Shown here: positions 18,001-26,877 of the stretch, one piece after another
Position numbering within the stretch: the stretch's first letter is position 1
Layout of the letters: each line of letters begins with the position of its first letter
From: Zoogloea oleivorans
GTDB lineage: Bacteria > Pseudomonadota > Gammaproteobacteria > Burkholderiales > Rhodocyclaceae
NCBI GenBank assembly: GCA_030157785.1
Contig: JAOAUC010000033.1
Coordinates: 1 to 60,916, forward strand
Reading direction: 5' to 3'
DNA length: 60,916 nucleotides
Program-made: the position numbers and the translations under genes
Notes under the pieces: model-generated
The model's input: only the letters and a program-made list of their open reading frames with translations
The model's database searches: none
Told to the model about the DNA's origin: nothing

Positions 18001-18597
18001 ATGATGAATTTGTATTCCGGAACGACAGATCCTTTTAGTCACCGGTGCCGTATCGTGCTCTTCGAGAAGGGCATGGATTTCCAGGTGATTGATGTCGATC
18101 TCTTCAACAAGCCGGAAGACATCGCTGTCATCAACCCGTACAACCGGGTTCCTGTGCTGGTTGACCGTGACCTCGTGCTTTACGAGTCCAACATCATCAA
18201 CGAGTACATCGACGAGCGTTTCCCGCATCCTCAACTGATGCCGCCCGATCCGATCATGCGGGCACGTGCTCGCCAGTTGCTGCACACTTTCGAGCATGAG
18301 CTGTTCTCCCACATCGACGTCCTGGAGAAAAACGCCAAGTCGGCCGAAAAGGAACGTGCTCACGTGCGTGATCAGCTCACTCAGCTCGCGCCCATGTTCA
18401 CCAAGCAGAAGTTCCTGCTGGGTGACGAGTTCTCCATGCTGGATGTGGCGATTGCTCCGCTCCTCTGGCGCCTGGATCACTACGGCATCGAGCTGCCCCG
18501 TTCGGCTGCGCCCCTGATGAAGTACGCGGAGCGTATTTTCAGTCGCCAGGGTTTCATCGATGCGATGACCCCGTCCGAAAAGGTGATGCGGCGCTAA
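18001..18597 (+). CDS. sspA: Stringent starvation protein A
   Basis: 198 residues with the glutathione S-transferase fold: the N-terminal thioredoxin-like domain (MMNLYSGTTDPFSHRCRIVL, NRVPVLVDRDLVLYESNII) and the helical C-terminal domain (GDEFSMLDVAIAPLLWRLDHYG). SspA binds RNA polymerase and influences acid and starvation responses; it lacks GST activity in studied species. The start is at ATG 18001 or the adjacent ATG 18004. It is followed by sspB, the conserved pair. Confidence 0.93.
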   Translation: MMNLYSGTTDPFSHRCRIVLFEKGMDFQVIDVDLFNKPEDIAVINPYNRVPVLVDRDLVLYESNIINEYIDERFPHPQLMPPDPIMRARARQLLHTFEHELFSHIDVLEKNAKSAEKERAHVRDQLTQLAPMFTKQKFLLGDEFSMLDVAIAPLLWRLDHYGIELPRSAAPLMKYAERIFSRQGFIDAMTPSEKVMRR

Positions 18598-18675
18598 GCG
18601 CAATCCGGGGTCGCAATCGACTGCGGCCCCACTTGTGGCCCCTCTTTTGGCCTCATTCGCTGGAAGGTCCACGTC

Positions 18676-19119
18676 ATGAGTGAAATTTCTACCAAGCCCT
18701 ATCTGATCCGTGCCATTTTTCAGTGGTGCGTCGATCAGGGCTTGACTCCCTATCTCGCGGTTGCGGTCGATAGCCGGACGACGGTTCCGCGCAGCTTCGT
18801 GCAGGATGGGCAGATCGTGCTCAACATCAGTCCTGATGCCACCCAGAGCCTGGTCATGGGCAATGAATTGATTGCCTTTCAGGCCCGTTTTGGCGGGATT
18901 GCCCAGAACATCTCGGTTCCGGTGGATAACGTGTCCGCAATCTATGCCCGTGAGAACGGTCATGGCATGGCGTTTGAAGTTTCCGCGTTGCCAGCTAGCG
19001 ATGCCGACATTGACGTCGATGATACTTCTGAGACGCCTGATGTGCCGGCGCAAGTGTCGGATGATGCTCCGGAGCCGCCCAAGGGTGGTGGCCGAAGCCA
19101 TCTGAAACTCGTCAAATAA
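18676..19119 (+). CDS. sspB: ClpXP adaptor SspB
   Basis: 147 residues. The N-terminal substrate-binding domain (KPYLIRAIFQWCVDQGLTPY, RSFVQDGQIVLNISPDAT, FQARFGGIAQNISVPV) recognises ssrA tags. A flexible acidic linker leads to the ClpX-binding tail GGGRSHLKLVK, close to the E. coli tail. It delivers ssrA-tagged proteins to ClpXP. It lies 78 bases after sspA. Confidence 0.95.
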   Translation: MSEISTKPYLIRAIFQWCVDQGLTPYLAVAVDSRTTVPRSFVQDGQIVLNISPDATQSLVMGNELIAFQARFGGIAQNISVPVDNVSAIYARENGHGMAFEVSALPASDADIDVDDTSETPDVPAQVSDDAPEPPKGGGRSHLKLVK

Positions 19120-19214
19120 GTTGATGCCCCCCCCGTGACGCTTGATCTCGCTCAGGGAGCAGCCTGCTTGTCCCGGGTAGAGTCCGCAAACTTTCAATCC
19201 TGAGGTTTTTGATC

Positions 19215-19706
19215 ATGGCAGCCATGGAATGGACTGACAAACTAGCTCTCGGCCTGGGGCCGATGGACCAGACCCACCAGGAGTTTGTCGAAGCCTACAA
19301 CCGCCTGCTGGGTGTTTCGGGCGAGGACTTGCTTGCCGCGATGGATGCGTTCATTGCCCATTCGGTTGAGCACTTCGAGCAGGAAAACCGCTGGATGGAA
19401 AAAGTGGGTTTTCCGGGTTGCCACAAGGCCGAGCATGATCGCGTCCTGGCTGTTTGCCTGGATGTGCGCAAGCGCATGGAACGTGGCGATTCGGCCCTCG
19501 GGCGGCAATTGATTCAGGAATTGCCCATCTGGTTTGATAGCCACGTGGCCTCCATGGATGCAGCGCTTGCAGCCTACCTCGACTCCATCGGTTTCGACAC
19601 GACGACTGGTGAAGTGCGCAACCCGCCCAACGAGGATTGCGCAGACGGTTCATCCGCCTGCTGCACGCCTCCGGCAGCGCTTGCTGCCGACTCGCAGCCC
19701 GCCTGA
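19215..19706 (+). CDS. Bacteriohemerythrin with a cysteine-bearing tail
   Basis: 163 residues from the ATG at 19215. The hemerythrin di-iron ligands are visible: DQTHQEF, HSVEHFEQEN, CHKAEHDRV and DSHVASMD. The family binds oxygen reversibly through a non-haem di-iron site and can store, deliver or sense it. Beyond the four-helix bundle, a tail of about 35 residues carries three cysteines (NEDCADGSSACCTPP), which is not part of the usual fold. It is followed at 86 bases by a PilZ protein; an oxygen link to cyclic-di-GMP is conjecture. Confidence 0.9.
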   Translation: MAAMEWTDKLALGLGPMDQTHQEFVEAYNRLLGVSGEDLLAAMDAFIAHSVEHFEQENRWMEKVGFPGCHKAEHDRVLAVCLDVRKRMERGDSALGRQLIQELPIWFDSHVASMDAALAAYLDSIGFDTTTGEVRNPPNEDCADGSSACCTPPAALAADSQPA

Positions 19707-19791
19707 TCTTCTCTCGGGGGCCTTCGTGCCCTCAAGTCCGGCCATTCTGTGACGATATGACCTTCACTTTTATACCTGGATCGGTTCTGTG

Positions 19792-20670
19792 ATGTCATTC
19801 GTTCGCGTTAATAATGGCGATCTCGAGCTTGGCAAGCCGGTTCCGTGGCCCCTTTACGACGACAGGAAGCAGCTTCTCCTAGCGCGCGGGGTTGTGCTCG
19901 AGACCGACAGCCAGAGGAAGGCCTTGGTGGAAAGGGGGCTTTTTCGCAAGCTGCCGGTCAATGAGGGTAAGGTAAATCCGGAGAGCGGGGGGCGGCCGTC
20001 TGATGACATGTGCAGCTTTGACGAGATCAAGCTGGATGTTGGCGACACCCTTCAATTGCAGACCCAGAGTGAGTCCGGGCAGTCTCGCTACTATGTCAAG
20101 CTGATCGGTTACCTCAAGGGGAAGAGCGTGCTGGTCACCACGCCGACCCAGGATGGCAAGGTCTTGCTGATGCGGGAGGGGCAGGCTTTTGTCGTCCGGA
20201 TGTTCTCCGGAAAAAGCGTCTATGCCTTCGGGACGACGATCTTCAAGGTTGCCAATGTTCCCTTCCCCCATCTGCATCTCACCTACCCGGCGCAGGTGCG
20301 TGGCCTGGTGGTGCGGCGTGGTGCGCGGGCCCGGGTCAATCTGATCGCTGCGGTCAGCGGTGCTGATGGCCGTTCTCATGCGGCAACGCTACTCGACTTG
20401 AGCACCGGTGGCGCGATGTTGATCGCCAAGTCGCCGATGGGTGCCAAGGATGACCGGATCGCCATCAAGTTCAGGGTTGTCGTTGGCGACGTGGAGCAAT
20501 ATCTGACCATTCCGGCCGTGCTGCGTGCCGTTCATGCCAACGCAGCGGTTGAGGGCGAGGCGCCGCAGGTCAATCACGGCGTGCAGTTCGAGGAACTTCC
20601 CCATGCCGAGCATGTGGTCCTCTCGGCCTTCGTCTATCGCGTTCTCTTCGAGGAATCAGCTGAAGGCTGA
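19792..20670 (+). CDS. YcgR-like flagellar brake protein with PilZ domain
   Basis: 292 residues. N-terminal 45 residues (LELGKPVPWPLYDDRKQLLL, ARGVVLETDSQRKALVERGL) resemble a small domain also seen in HD-GYP proteins. Residues about 80-165 fit the YcgR N-terminal domain (VGDTLQLQTQ, YYVKLIGYLKGKSVLVTTP, GQAFVVRMFSGKSVYAF). The C-terminal PilZ domain has R-x(3)-R at RRGARARVN and the (D/N)xSxxG box DLSTGGAML, so cyclic-di-GMP binding is expected. It probably adjusts motility or another output. The start is ATG 19792. Its 3' end overlaps the 3' end of dadA by 15 bases. Confidence 0.85.
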   Translation: MSFVRVNNGDLELGKPVPWPLYDDRKQLLLARGVVLETDSQRKALVERGLFRKLPVNEGKVNPESGGRPSDDMCSFDEIKLDVGDTLQLQTQSESGQSRYYVKLIGYLKGKSVLVTTPTQDGKVLLMREGQAFVVRMFSGKSVYAFGTTIFKVANVPFPHLHLTYPAQVRGLVVRRGARARVNLIAAVSGADGRSHAATLLDLSTGGAMLIAKSPMGAKDDRIAIKFRVVVGDVEQYLTIPAVLRAVHANAAVEGEAPQVNHGVQFEELPHAEHVVLSAFVYRVLFEESAEG

Positions 20671-21927
20671 TATCAGGCCACGGAAGGGGAAAGCCGGTTC
20701 CGGCACCCGTCCTGTGATGATGTCCGCAATCGCGTGGCCCGAGCCGCAGGCCAGGGTCCAGCCCAGCGTGCCATGACCGGTGTTCAGGAACAGGTTGTCG
20801 ATGCGGGTATGGCCGATCAGGGGCACGTTGCTCGGTGTTGCCGGACGCAGGCCGCACCAGTGTTCGGCCTGCGCCACATCGGCAACGCCTGGCAGGTGAT
20901 CTTCCAGCCAGGCGACGATGGCCGCGCTGCGGGCCGGGTCTGGGCTCAGGTTGTAACCGTTCAGTTCGGCGGTGCCGGCTACGCGCAGGTGCTTGCCGAG
21001 TCGTGAACACACCACGCGACGGGCTTCGTCGGTCAGACTGAGTTGCGGTGCCCGCTCCATGTCGACAATCGGTACGGTGATCGAATAGCCCTTGACCGGG
21101 TAAATGGGCAGTTTCTCTCCCAGGGCTTGCAGGAGCTGCGGGCTGTAGCTGCCGGCGGCCACCACAAACGCGTCGGCGCGCAAGACGCCGGCCCGGTGGT
21201 CGGAGTCAAGAACACGGACGCCATTGATGCGTCCGCGGATCATGTCGAAAGCCTGCACGCTGGTATTGAAAAGAAAGCGCACACCGGCAGCCTGGGCCTT
21301 TTCGGTGAGGGCCTTGCAGAAAAGGTGGGCGTTGCCGGTTTCGTCGTCCATGCCATGGAGTGCCCCGGCAAGGCGCGGCCTGAGGGTGGTGAGGGCTGGC
21401 TCGAGGGCGATGGTCTGGTCGGGATCGAGGATGCATCCGCGGATGCCCAGGTTTTCAAGCACCTTCAGTTTTGCCGGAACATGGGCGAATTCCCGCGAAC
21501 TCTCGAACAGATGGAGGATGCCGCCCTCACCGGCTTCGTATTCGAGTCCGGTGGCGGTGCGCAGGGCTCGCAGTTCGCGCCGGCTGTAGCTGGCCAGGTT
21601 GGCGATGGCCGTCGTGTTGCGGGCAGTCCGTCCTGGCAGGCATTCCCGCAGGAAGGAGGCGGCCCAGCGCCACTGGGCTGCATCGGCACGGAAGCGGAAG
21701 AGCAGCGGGGCATCCTTTCGGCCGAGCCAGCGCAATACCGTCGCTGGGGCCGACGGATTGGCCCACGGCTCGGGATGACTCACCGAAATCTGCCCGCCGT
21801 TGGCAAAGCTTGTTTCCAGGCCCGGACCCGGCTGGCGGTCCACGACCGTTACCTTGCAACCGGCCTGGGCGAGATACCAGGCACTTGTGACGCCCGCCAG
21901 GCCGGCGCCGATGACCAGAACTTCCAT
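20656..21927 (-). CDS. dadA: D-amino acid dehydrogenase small subunit
   Basis: 423 residues. It has the FAD-binding motif VLVIGAGLAGVTSAWYLAQAG, the conserved ETSFANGGQISVSHPEPWA segment and the C-terminal GLRPATPSNVPLIG and NTGHGTLGWTLACGSG motifs. It oxidises D-amino acids such as D-alanine to keto acids and passes electrons to the respiratory chain on the inner membrane. No alanine racemase (dadX) is adjacent. It is convergent and slightly overlapping with the PilZ gene, and divergent from fbp. Confidence 0.95.
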   Translation of the reverse strand: MEVLVIGAGLAGVTSAWYLAQAGCKVTVVDRQPGPGLETSFANGGQISVSHPEPWANPSAPATVLRWLGRKDAPLLFRFRADAAQWRWAASFLRECLPGRTARNTTAIANLASYSRRELRALRTATGLEYEAGEGGILHLFESSREFAHVPAKLKVLENLGIRGCILDPDQTIALEPALTTLRPRLAGALHGMDDETGNAHLFCKALTEKAQAAGVRFLFNTSVQAFDMIRGRINGVRVLDSDHRAGVLRADAFVVAAGSYSPQLLQALGEKLPIYPVKGYSITVPIVDMERAPQLSLTDEARRVVCSRLGKHLRVAGTAELNGYNLSPDPARSAAIVAWLEDHLPGVADVAQAEHWCGLRPATPSNVPLIGHTRIDNLFLNTGHGTLGWTLACGSGHAIADIITGRVPEPAFPFRGLISAFS

Positions 21928-22059
21928 GATGCCTTGCGAGGAGTGCTCCAGAAGGGCAGCAAGCGCTGCCGTAAAATCGAACCCGCAATCATAAACGACG
22001 GAAGGCCCCGATCCGGGCGATAATCCGCACTTTTACAGGTTATCCCGGAGAACTGAGTC

Positions 22060-23061
22060 ATGCGTCGAGTCACGCTCACCCAATTTCTGATCGAACAGCA
22101 ACGCAAGGGCCTGATGGGCGCCGATCTGCGCTTGCTGATGGAGGTCGTTGCCCGTGCCGTCAAGGCCATTGCCGTGAATGTGTCGAAAGGCGCCCTGGCG
22201 GGTGTGCTCGGCGAGGCCGGTAGCGACAATGTGCAGGGCGAGGCCCAGAAGAAGCTGGACGTCATCGCCAACGACATCCTGATCCAGGCCAACGAATGGG
22301 GCGGTCACCTGGCGGCCATGGCCTCGGAGGAAGTCGAGGAGATTCAGCCCATTTCCAGTGACTACCCGAAGGGCGGCTACCTGCTGCTGTTCGATCCCCT
22401 CGATGGCTCGTCCAACATCGACGTGAATATCTCCGTTGGCACGATTTTCTCGGTGCTGCGCAGCCCCGAAGGTTCGCAGACCGCGACCGAGGCCGATTTC
22501 ATGCAGCCGGGTACGGCTCAGGTAGCGGCCGGCTATTCGGTCTATGGCCCGTCGACCCAGCTTATCCTGACCGTTGGCGATGGTGTGCATGGTTTCACTC
22601 TCGACCGGGAAATGGGCAGCTTCATCTACACCAACCCGTACATGACAATTCCCGAGGACACCAAGGAATACGCCATCAACGCGTCCAACGAGCGTTTCTG
22701 GGAAGCGCCGATCCAGCGTTACGTCAACGAGCTGAAGGCCGGCACCGAAGGCCCTCGCGGCAAGGACTTCAACACGCGCTGGGTCGCCTCGATGGTAGCC
22801 GACGTGCACCGCATCCTGACCCGTGGTGGCGTCTTCATGTATCCGCTCGACAGCAAGATGAAGGACAAGGGCGGCAAGCTGCGCCTGATGTACGAAGCCA
22901 ATCCCATGGCCTTGATCGTCGAAGCGGCTGGCGGCGCGGCCACGACTGGTCGTGAGCGCATCCTCGACATCCAGCCGACCAAGCTGCACCAGCGCGTGCC
23001 GGTGGTGCTGGGCTCGAAGAACGAAGTCGAGCTCGTCACGCGCTACCACCTGGAAGGCTGA
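22060..23061 (+). CDS. fbp: Class I fructose-1,6-bisphosphatase
   Basis: 333 residues. The metal-binding catalytic motif appears as [20 protein letters not shown], with supporting [22 protein letters not shown] and [11 protein letters not shown] motifs. It hydrolyses fructose 1,6-bisphosphate to fructose 6-phosphate in gluconeogenesis. A GGAGAA site precedes the ATG. It is complete and of normal length. Confidence 0.97.
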   Translation: MRRVTLTQFLIEQQRKGLMGADLRLLMEVVARAVKAIAVNVSKGALAGVLGEAGSDNVQGEAQKKLDVIANDILIQANEWGGHLAAMASEEVEEIQPISSDYPKGGYLLLFDPLDGSSNIDVNISVGTIFSVLRSPEGSQTATEADFMQPGTAQVAAGYSVYGPSTQLILTVGDGVHGFTLDREMGSFIYTNPYMTIPEDTKEYAINASNERFWEAPIQRYVNELKAGTEGPRGKDFNTRWVASMVADVHRILTRGGVFMYPLDSKMKDKGGKLRLMYEANPMALIVEAAGGAATTGRERILDIQPTKLHQRVPVVLGSKNEVELVTRYHLEG

Positions 23062-23172
23062 TTCCGGCTTTTTCCACAAACCGGGCCCGTTTGTACGGGT
23101 CCGGTTGAATCGTTTCCCTTCGTGCCGGTCGAATCTGCTGTTGGCTCCCGCCGCTTCAGATCAGGTGACGTC

Positions 23173-26100
23173 ATGTCTGCCCAGTTCGACCTCGCTCCAC
23201 CCGTTCCGATCGATGCTGACCTGGCCGCGCTTCGCCAGGCCATCGAGGCGGCGACCCGCCGGCCCGAAGCGGACTGCGTCGCTGCGCTGATCGACAACGC
23301 CCGTTTCCTCTCGGCGCAAGCGTCCCGCATCACTCGCACGGCCGAGCAGCTTGCCGCCGGCGTGCGCTGCAGCCGTAGCCGGGCCAGCGGCGTCGATGCG
23401 CTGATGAACGAGTTTTCCCTCGACAGCAGTGAAGGCGTGGCGCTGATGTGCCTCGCCGAAGCCTTGTTGCGCGTCCCCGATGCGGCCGGGCGTGATCGTT
23501 TGATCCGCGACAAGCTGTGCCACCGGGACTGGTCCGGCCATGTCGGCCACAGTCCGTCCCTGTTTGTGAATGCCGCGGCGTGGAGCCTGGCGCTCACCGG
23601 GCGGCTGCTCGCGCCTGACGAGGAGATCCGGGTGCCCGGCGCCCTGGCCGGAATCGCTGCGCGGGGGGGCGAGACCCTGGTGCGCGAGGCGATGGATTGC
23701 GCCATGCGTCTGGTCGGCGAGCAGTTCGTGCTTGGCGAGACGATCGACGACGCCCTGGAGCGCACGAACAAGGGGCAGGCTGGCAGTTACCGCTACTCTT
23801 TCGACATGCTCGGCGAAGCTGCCGTAACCGCCGACGATGCTGCCCGTTACGCCGCCGCTTACGCCCAGGCCATCCACGCCATCGGCACCCACGACCGCTG
23901 GCGCGGCGCGCACAAGGGCAACGGCATCTCCATCAAGCTGTCGGCGCTGCACCCCCGTTACACCTGGTCCCAGCGTGATCGTGTGATGTGCGAACTGCTA
24001 CCGCGGGTTCGCCAGCTGTGCCTGCTGGCCAAGGGGCACGACATCGGCCTGACCATCGATGCGGAGGAGAGCGACCGGCTGGAACTGTCCCTCGATCTTC
24101 TCCAGGCCCTGGCCAGTGATCCCCAATTGGCGGAATGGTCCGGCCTCGGTTTTGTCGTCCAGGCCTACCAGAAGCGTGCGCCAGCCGTCATCGACTGGGT
24201 CGTGGCCCTCGGCCGTCGCTGTCGGCGCCGCCTGATGGTGCGCCTGGTGAAGGGCGCCTATTGGGACGGGGAGATCAAACGGGCCCAGCAGGAGGGGCTG
24301 GTCGATTACCCTGTCTATACCCGCAAGGCGCACACGGATGTGGCCTACCTGGCCTGTGCCCGCCAGTTGCTGGCTGCGCCGGATGCCATCTTCCCCTTGT
24401 TCGCCACCCACAATGCGCACACCGTTGCCGCGGTACTCGAACTGGGCGGGCCGTTTCGGCCGGGGGATTACGAGTTTCAGTGCCTCCACGGCATGGGCGA
24501 GACCCTCTACCGGCAACTGGTCGACGCCGAAGATCCGTCCCTGCGCCGTCCGGTGCGCGTCTATGCGCCGGTGGGCCGCCACGAAACCCTGCTAGCCTAC
24601 CTGGTGCGCCGTTTGCTGGAAAACGGCGCCAACACCAGCTTCGTCAATCGCATCGTGGATGAGTCGGTGCCGCTCGCCGAACTGGCTGCCGACCCGGTGG
24701 GCAAGGCCCTTGCCAGCGCGGGTAGCCACCATCCCGGCGTGCCGCTGCCCGCCGCGCTCTATTCGGGTCGGCGCAACAGTCGGGGCTTTGATCTGGCTGC
24801 GGCACCGGTACGTCGGGCTTTTCTCGCTGCCCTGGCGCGCAGTCGCGAGGAGGTGCCGGAAATCCGGCCGCGCGTGGCTGGGGATGTGCTGGTGGAGGAG
24901 GGCGGTTTTCTCGCCATCCGCAACCCGGCGGTGCGGGACGAACTGGTCGGCCAGGTCCGGCTTGCGCGCCCGGTTGATGTGGAGGCCGCTTTGCTGGCGG
25001 CAGACGCTGCTGCGCCGGGCTGGGCCGCCACGTGCGTCGACGTCCGCGCCGCCTGCCTGGAAAGGGCCGCCGATGCGTTCGAGGCGCGCAGCCATGCGCT
25101 GGTCGCGCTGCTGGTGCGCGAAGCCGGCAAAACCTTTGGCGCCGGCCACGGCGAGGTGCGCGAGGCGGCCGATTTTTGCCGTTATTACGCCAGCCGTCTG
25201 CGGACGGGGGACGTGGCTGGCAGCCAGGCTCTCGGGCCGGTGGTGGCGATCAGTCCGTGGAATTTTCCGCTGGCCATCTTTGTCGGCCAGATCGCTGCGG
25301 CCCTGGCCGCCGGCAATCCGGTGATTGCCAAGCCGGCCGAGCAGACACCGCTGATCGCCGATCGGGCAGTGGCCCTGCTGCATGAGGCAGGTATTCCACG
25401 CCATGTGCTGCAGTGCCTGCCGGGGACCGGCGAAACTACGGGTGCCGCGCTGGTGGCCGATGCGCGGGTGGTCGGTGTGATGTTTACCGGCTCGACGGCC
25501 GTTGCGACCCGCATCCATCGCGTTCTGGCCGCCCGGGGCGACGTGCCGCTGATCGCCGAGACGGGCGGCATCAACGCAATGATCGTCGACTCCACGGCCC
25601 TGCCCGAGCAGGTGGTGGCCGATGTGCTGGCGTCGGCCTTCGATTCGGCTGGCCAGCGCTGCTCGGCCCTGCGCCTGCTGTGCGTGCAGGCCGACATCGC
25701 CGACCGTGTGCTGACGCTCCTCGATGGCGCCATGGCCGAACTGAAGGTCGGCCCCAGCGACGATTTTGCCACCGATGTCGGCCCGGTAATCGATGGCGCC
25801 GCCCGCATGCAGATCGACGCCTACATCGACGCGATGCGGGCCAACCGCCACTGCGTGCTTACCCGCAGCTTGCCGGACGCCTGCGCAAAGGGGCATTTCG
25901 TCACGCCGACCCTGATTGAAATTCCGTCGCCGACCGACCTGCGGCAGGAGGTCTTCGGGCCGGTTCTGCATGTCGTCCGCTACGCTGCCCGGGATCTGGA
26001 CGCCGTGCTCGATGCCATTGCCGCCACCGGCTACGGCCTCACGCTGGGAATCCAGTCGCGGGTGGATGAGACCATCGCCCACATCGTCAGCCGGGTGCGG

Positions 26101-26838
26101 GTCGGCAACATCTACGTCAACCGCAACATGATCGGTGCCGTCGTCGGCGTGCAACCCTTTGGCGGTGAAGGGCTGTCGGGCACCGGGCCCAAGGCCGGCG
26201 GGCCGCTGGCCCTGCACCGGCTGGTGCGCGGTGCACCGGCGCCGCTGGCGGATCGGCCACGCGCGCCGCGGCGCGCGCTCGACCAGTTCGACGCATGGCT
26301 GGTCGACGGGGCCGCGGCACTGCTGGATGAAGCCGCCCGTGGTCGGCTGCGTGCGCATCTGGCGGCCTACCGGCAGGCGTCCCTGGCGGGGCTGGCCGTG
26401 TCCCTAGATGGCCCGACCGGGGAAACCAATACCCTGATTTTTGCTTCCCGCGGTGCGCTGCTTGGCTTGGCCGGCAGCGCCGAAGCGTGGCTCCACCAGC
26501 TCGCCGCGGCCCTGGCGACCGGCAACCGCCTGCTGCTGCCCGCCGGTGCAAACGCAGAGGCCTGGCAGCCCCTGTTGCCGGCCGGTGTGATCGAGTGGGT
26601 CGAGCGCTGTCTGGACGCGCCTGCCAGCCCCTGTGCGGCCGTCCTGGTCGATCTCCCCGACATCGAGTTGACCGCCCGCTGGCGTGTCGTTTTTGCCGAA
26701 CGGGCCGGGCCGATTCTGCCCTTCCTCGCCCCGTCGCCGGCTTACGCCATCGAGCGCCTGATTCTCGAGCGCTGCATGACCGTCAATACGGCGGCCACCG
26801 GCGGTAACGCGGGCCTCATGCGGCTGGGGGATGCTTGA
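23173..26838 (+). CDS. putA: Bifunctional proline dehydrogenase / P5C dehydrogenase PutA
   Basis: 1,221 residues from the ATG at 23173. The proline dehydrogenase barrel covers about 130-470 (KGNGISIKLSALHPRYTW near 250, RLVKGAYWDGEIKRAQ). The aldehyde dehydrogenase part has ISPWNFPLAIF near 693 and the nucleophile Cys in GQRCSALR near 829. A further C-terminal region of some 180 residues ends VNTAATGGNAGLMRLGD, typical of PutA with an extra ALDH-like domain. The ribbon-helix-helix DNA-binding domain of E. coli PutA is absent, so it cannot repress its own gene. It turns proline into glutamate with electrons to quinone and NAD. Confidence 0.95.
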   Translation: MSAQFDLAPPVPIDADLAALRQAIEAATRRPEADCVAALIDNARFLSAQASRITRTAEQLAAGVRCSRSRASGVDALMNEFSLDSSEGVALMCLAEALLRVPDAAGRDRLIRDKLCHRDWSGHVGHSPSLFVNAAAWSLALTGRLLAPDEEIRVPGALAGIAARGGETLVREAMDCAMRLVGEQFVLGETIDDALERTNKGQAGSYRYSFDMLGEAAVTADDAARYAAAYAQAIHAIGTHDRWRGAHKGNGISIKLSALHPRYTWSQRDRVMCELLPRVRQLCLLAKGHDIGLTIDAEESDRLELSLDLLQALASDPQLAEWSGLGFVVQAYQKRAPAVIDWVVALGRRCRRRLMVRLVKGAYWDGEIKRAQQEGLVDYPVYTRKAHTDVAYLACARQLLAAPDAIFPLFATHNAHTVAAVLELGGPFRPGDYEFQCLHGMGETLYRQLVDAEDPSLRRPVRVYAPVGRHETLLAYLVRRLLENGANTSFVNRIVDESVPLAELAADPVGKALASAGSHHPGVPLPAALYSGRRNSRGFDLAAAPVRRAFLAALARSREEVPEIRPRVAGDVLVEEGGFLAIRNPAVRDELVGQVRLARPVDVEAALLAADAAAPGWAATCVDVRAACLERAADAFEARSHALVALLVREAGKTFGAGHGEVREAADFCRYYASRLRTGDVAGSQALGPVVAISPWNFPLAIFVGQIAAALAAGNPVIAKPAEQTPLIADRAVALLHEAGIPRHVLQCLPGTGETTGAALVADARVVGVMFTGSTAVATRIHRVLAARGDVPLIAETGGINAMIVDSTALPEQVVADVLASAFDSAGQRCSALRLLCVQADIADRVLTLLDGAMAELKVGPSDDFATDVGPVIDGAARMQIDAYIDAMRANRHCVLTRSLPDACAKGHFVTPTLIEIPSPTDLRQEVFGPVLHVVRYAARDLDAVLDAIAATGYGLTLGIQSRVDETIAHIVSRVRVGNIYVNRNMIGAVVGVQPFGGEGLSGTGPKAGGPLALHRLVRGAPAPLADRPRAPRRALDQFDAWLVDGAAALLDEAARGRLRAHLAAYRQASLAGLAVSLDGPTGETNTLIFASRGALLGLAGSAEAWLHQLAAALATGNRLLLPAGANAEAWQPLLPAGVIEWVERCLDAPASPCAAVLVDLPDIELTARWRVVFAERAGPILPFLAPSPAYAIERLILERCMTVNTAATGGNAGLMRLGDA

Positions 26839-26861
26839 TCGGGTGGACTGCGCGGCAGGGC

Positions 26862-26870
26862 TGCTAGAAT
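26862..26870 (+). promoter_or_regulatory. Extended -10 promoter immediately upstream of tamA
   Basis: TGCTAGAAT followed by 7 bases and then the GTG start at 26878. It repeats the arrangement at ffs and dnaX, including the preceding C and the following C/G-rich spacer, and suggests that transcription starts at the GTG. Confidence 0.5.
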
Positions 26871-26877
26871 CCGGCCC

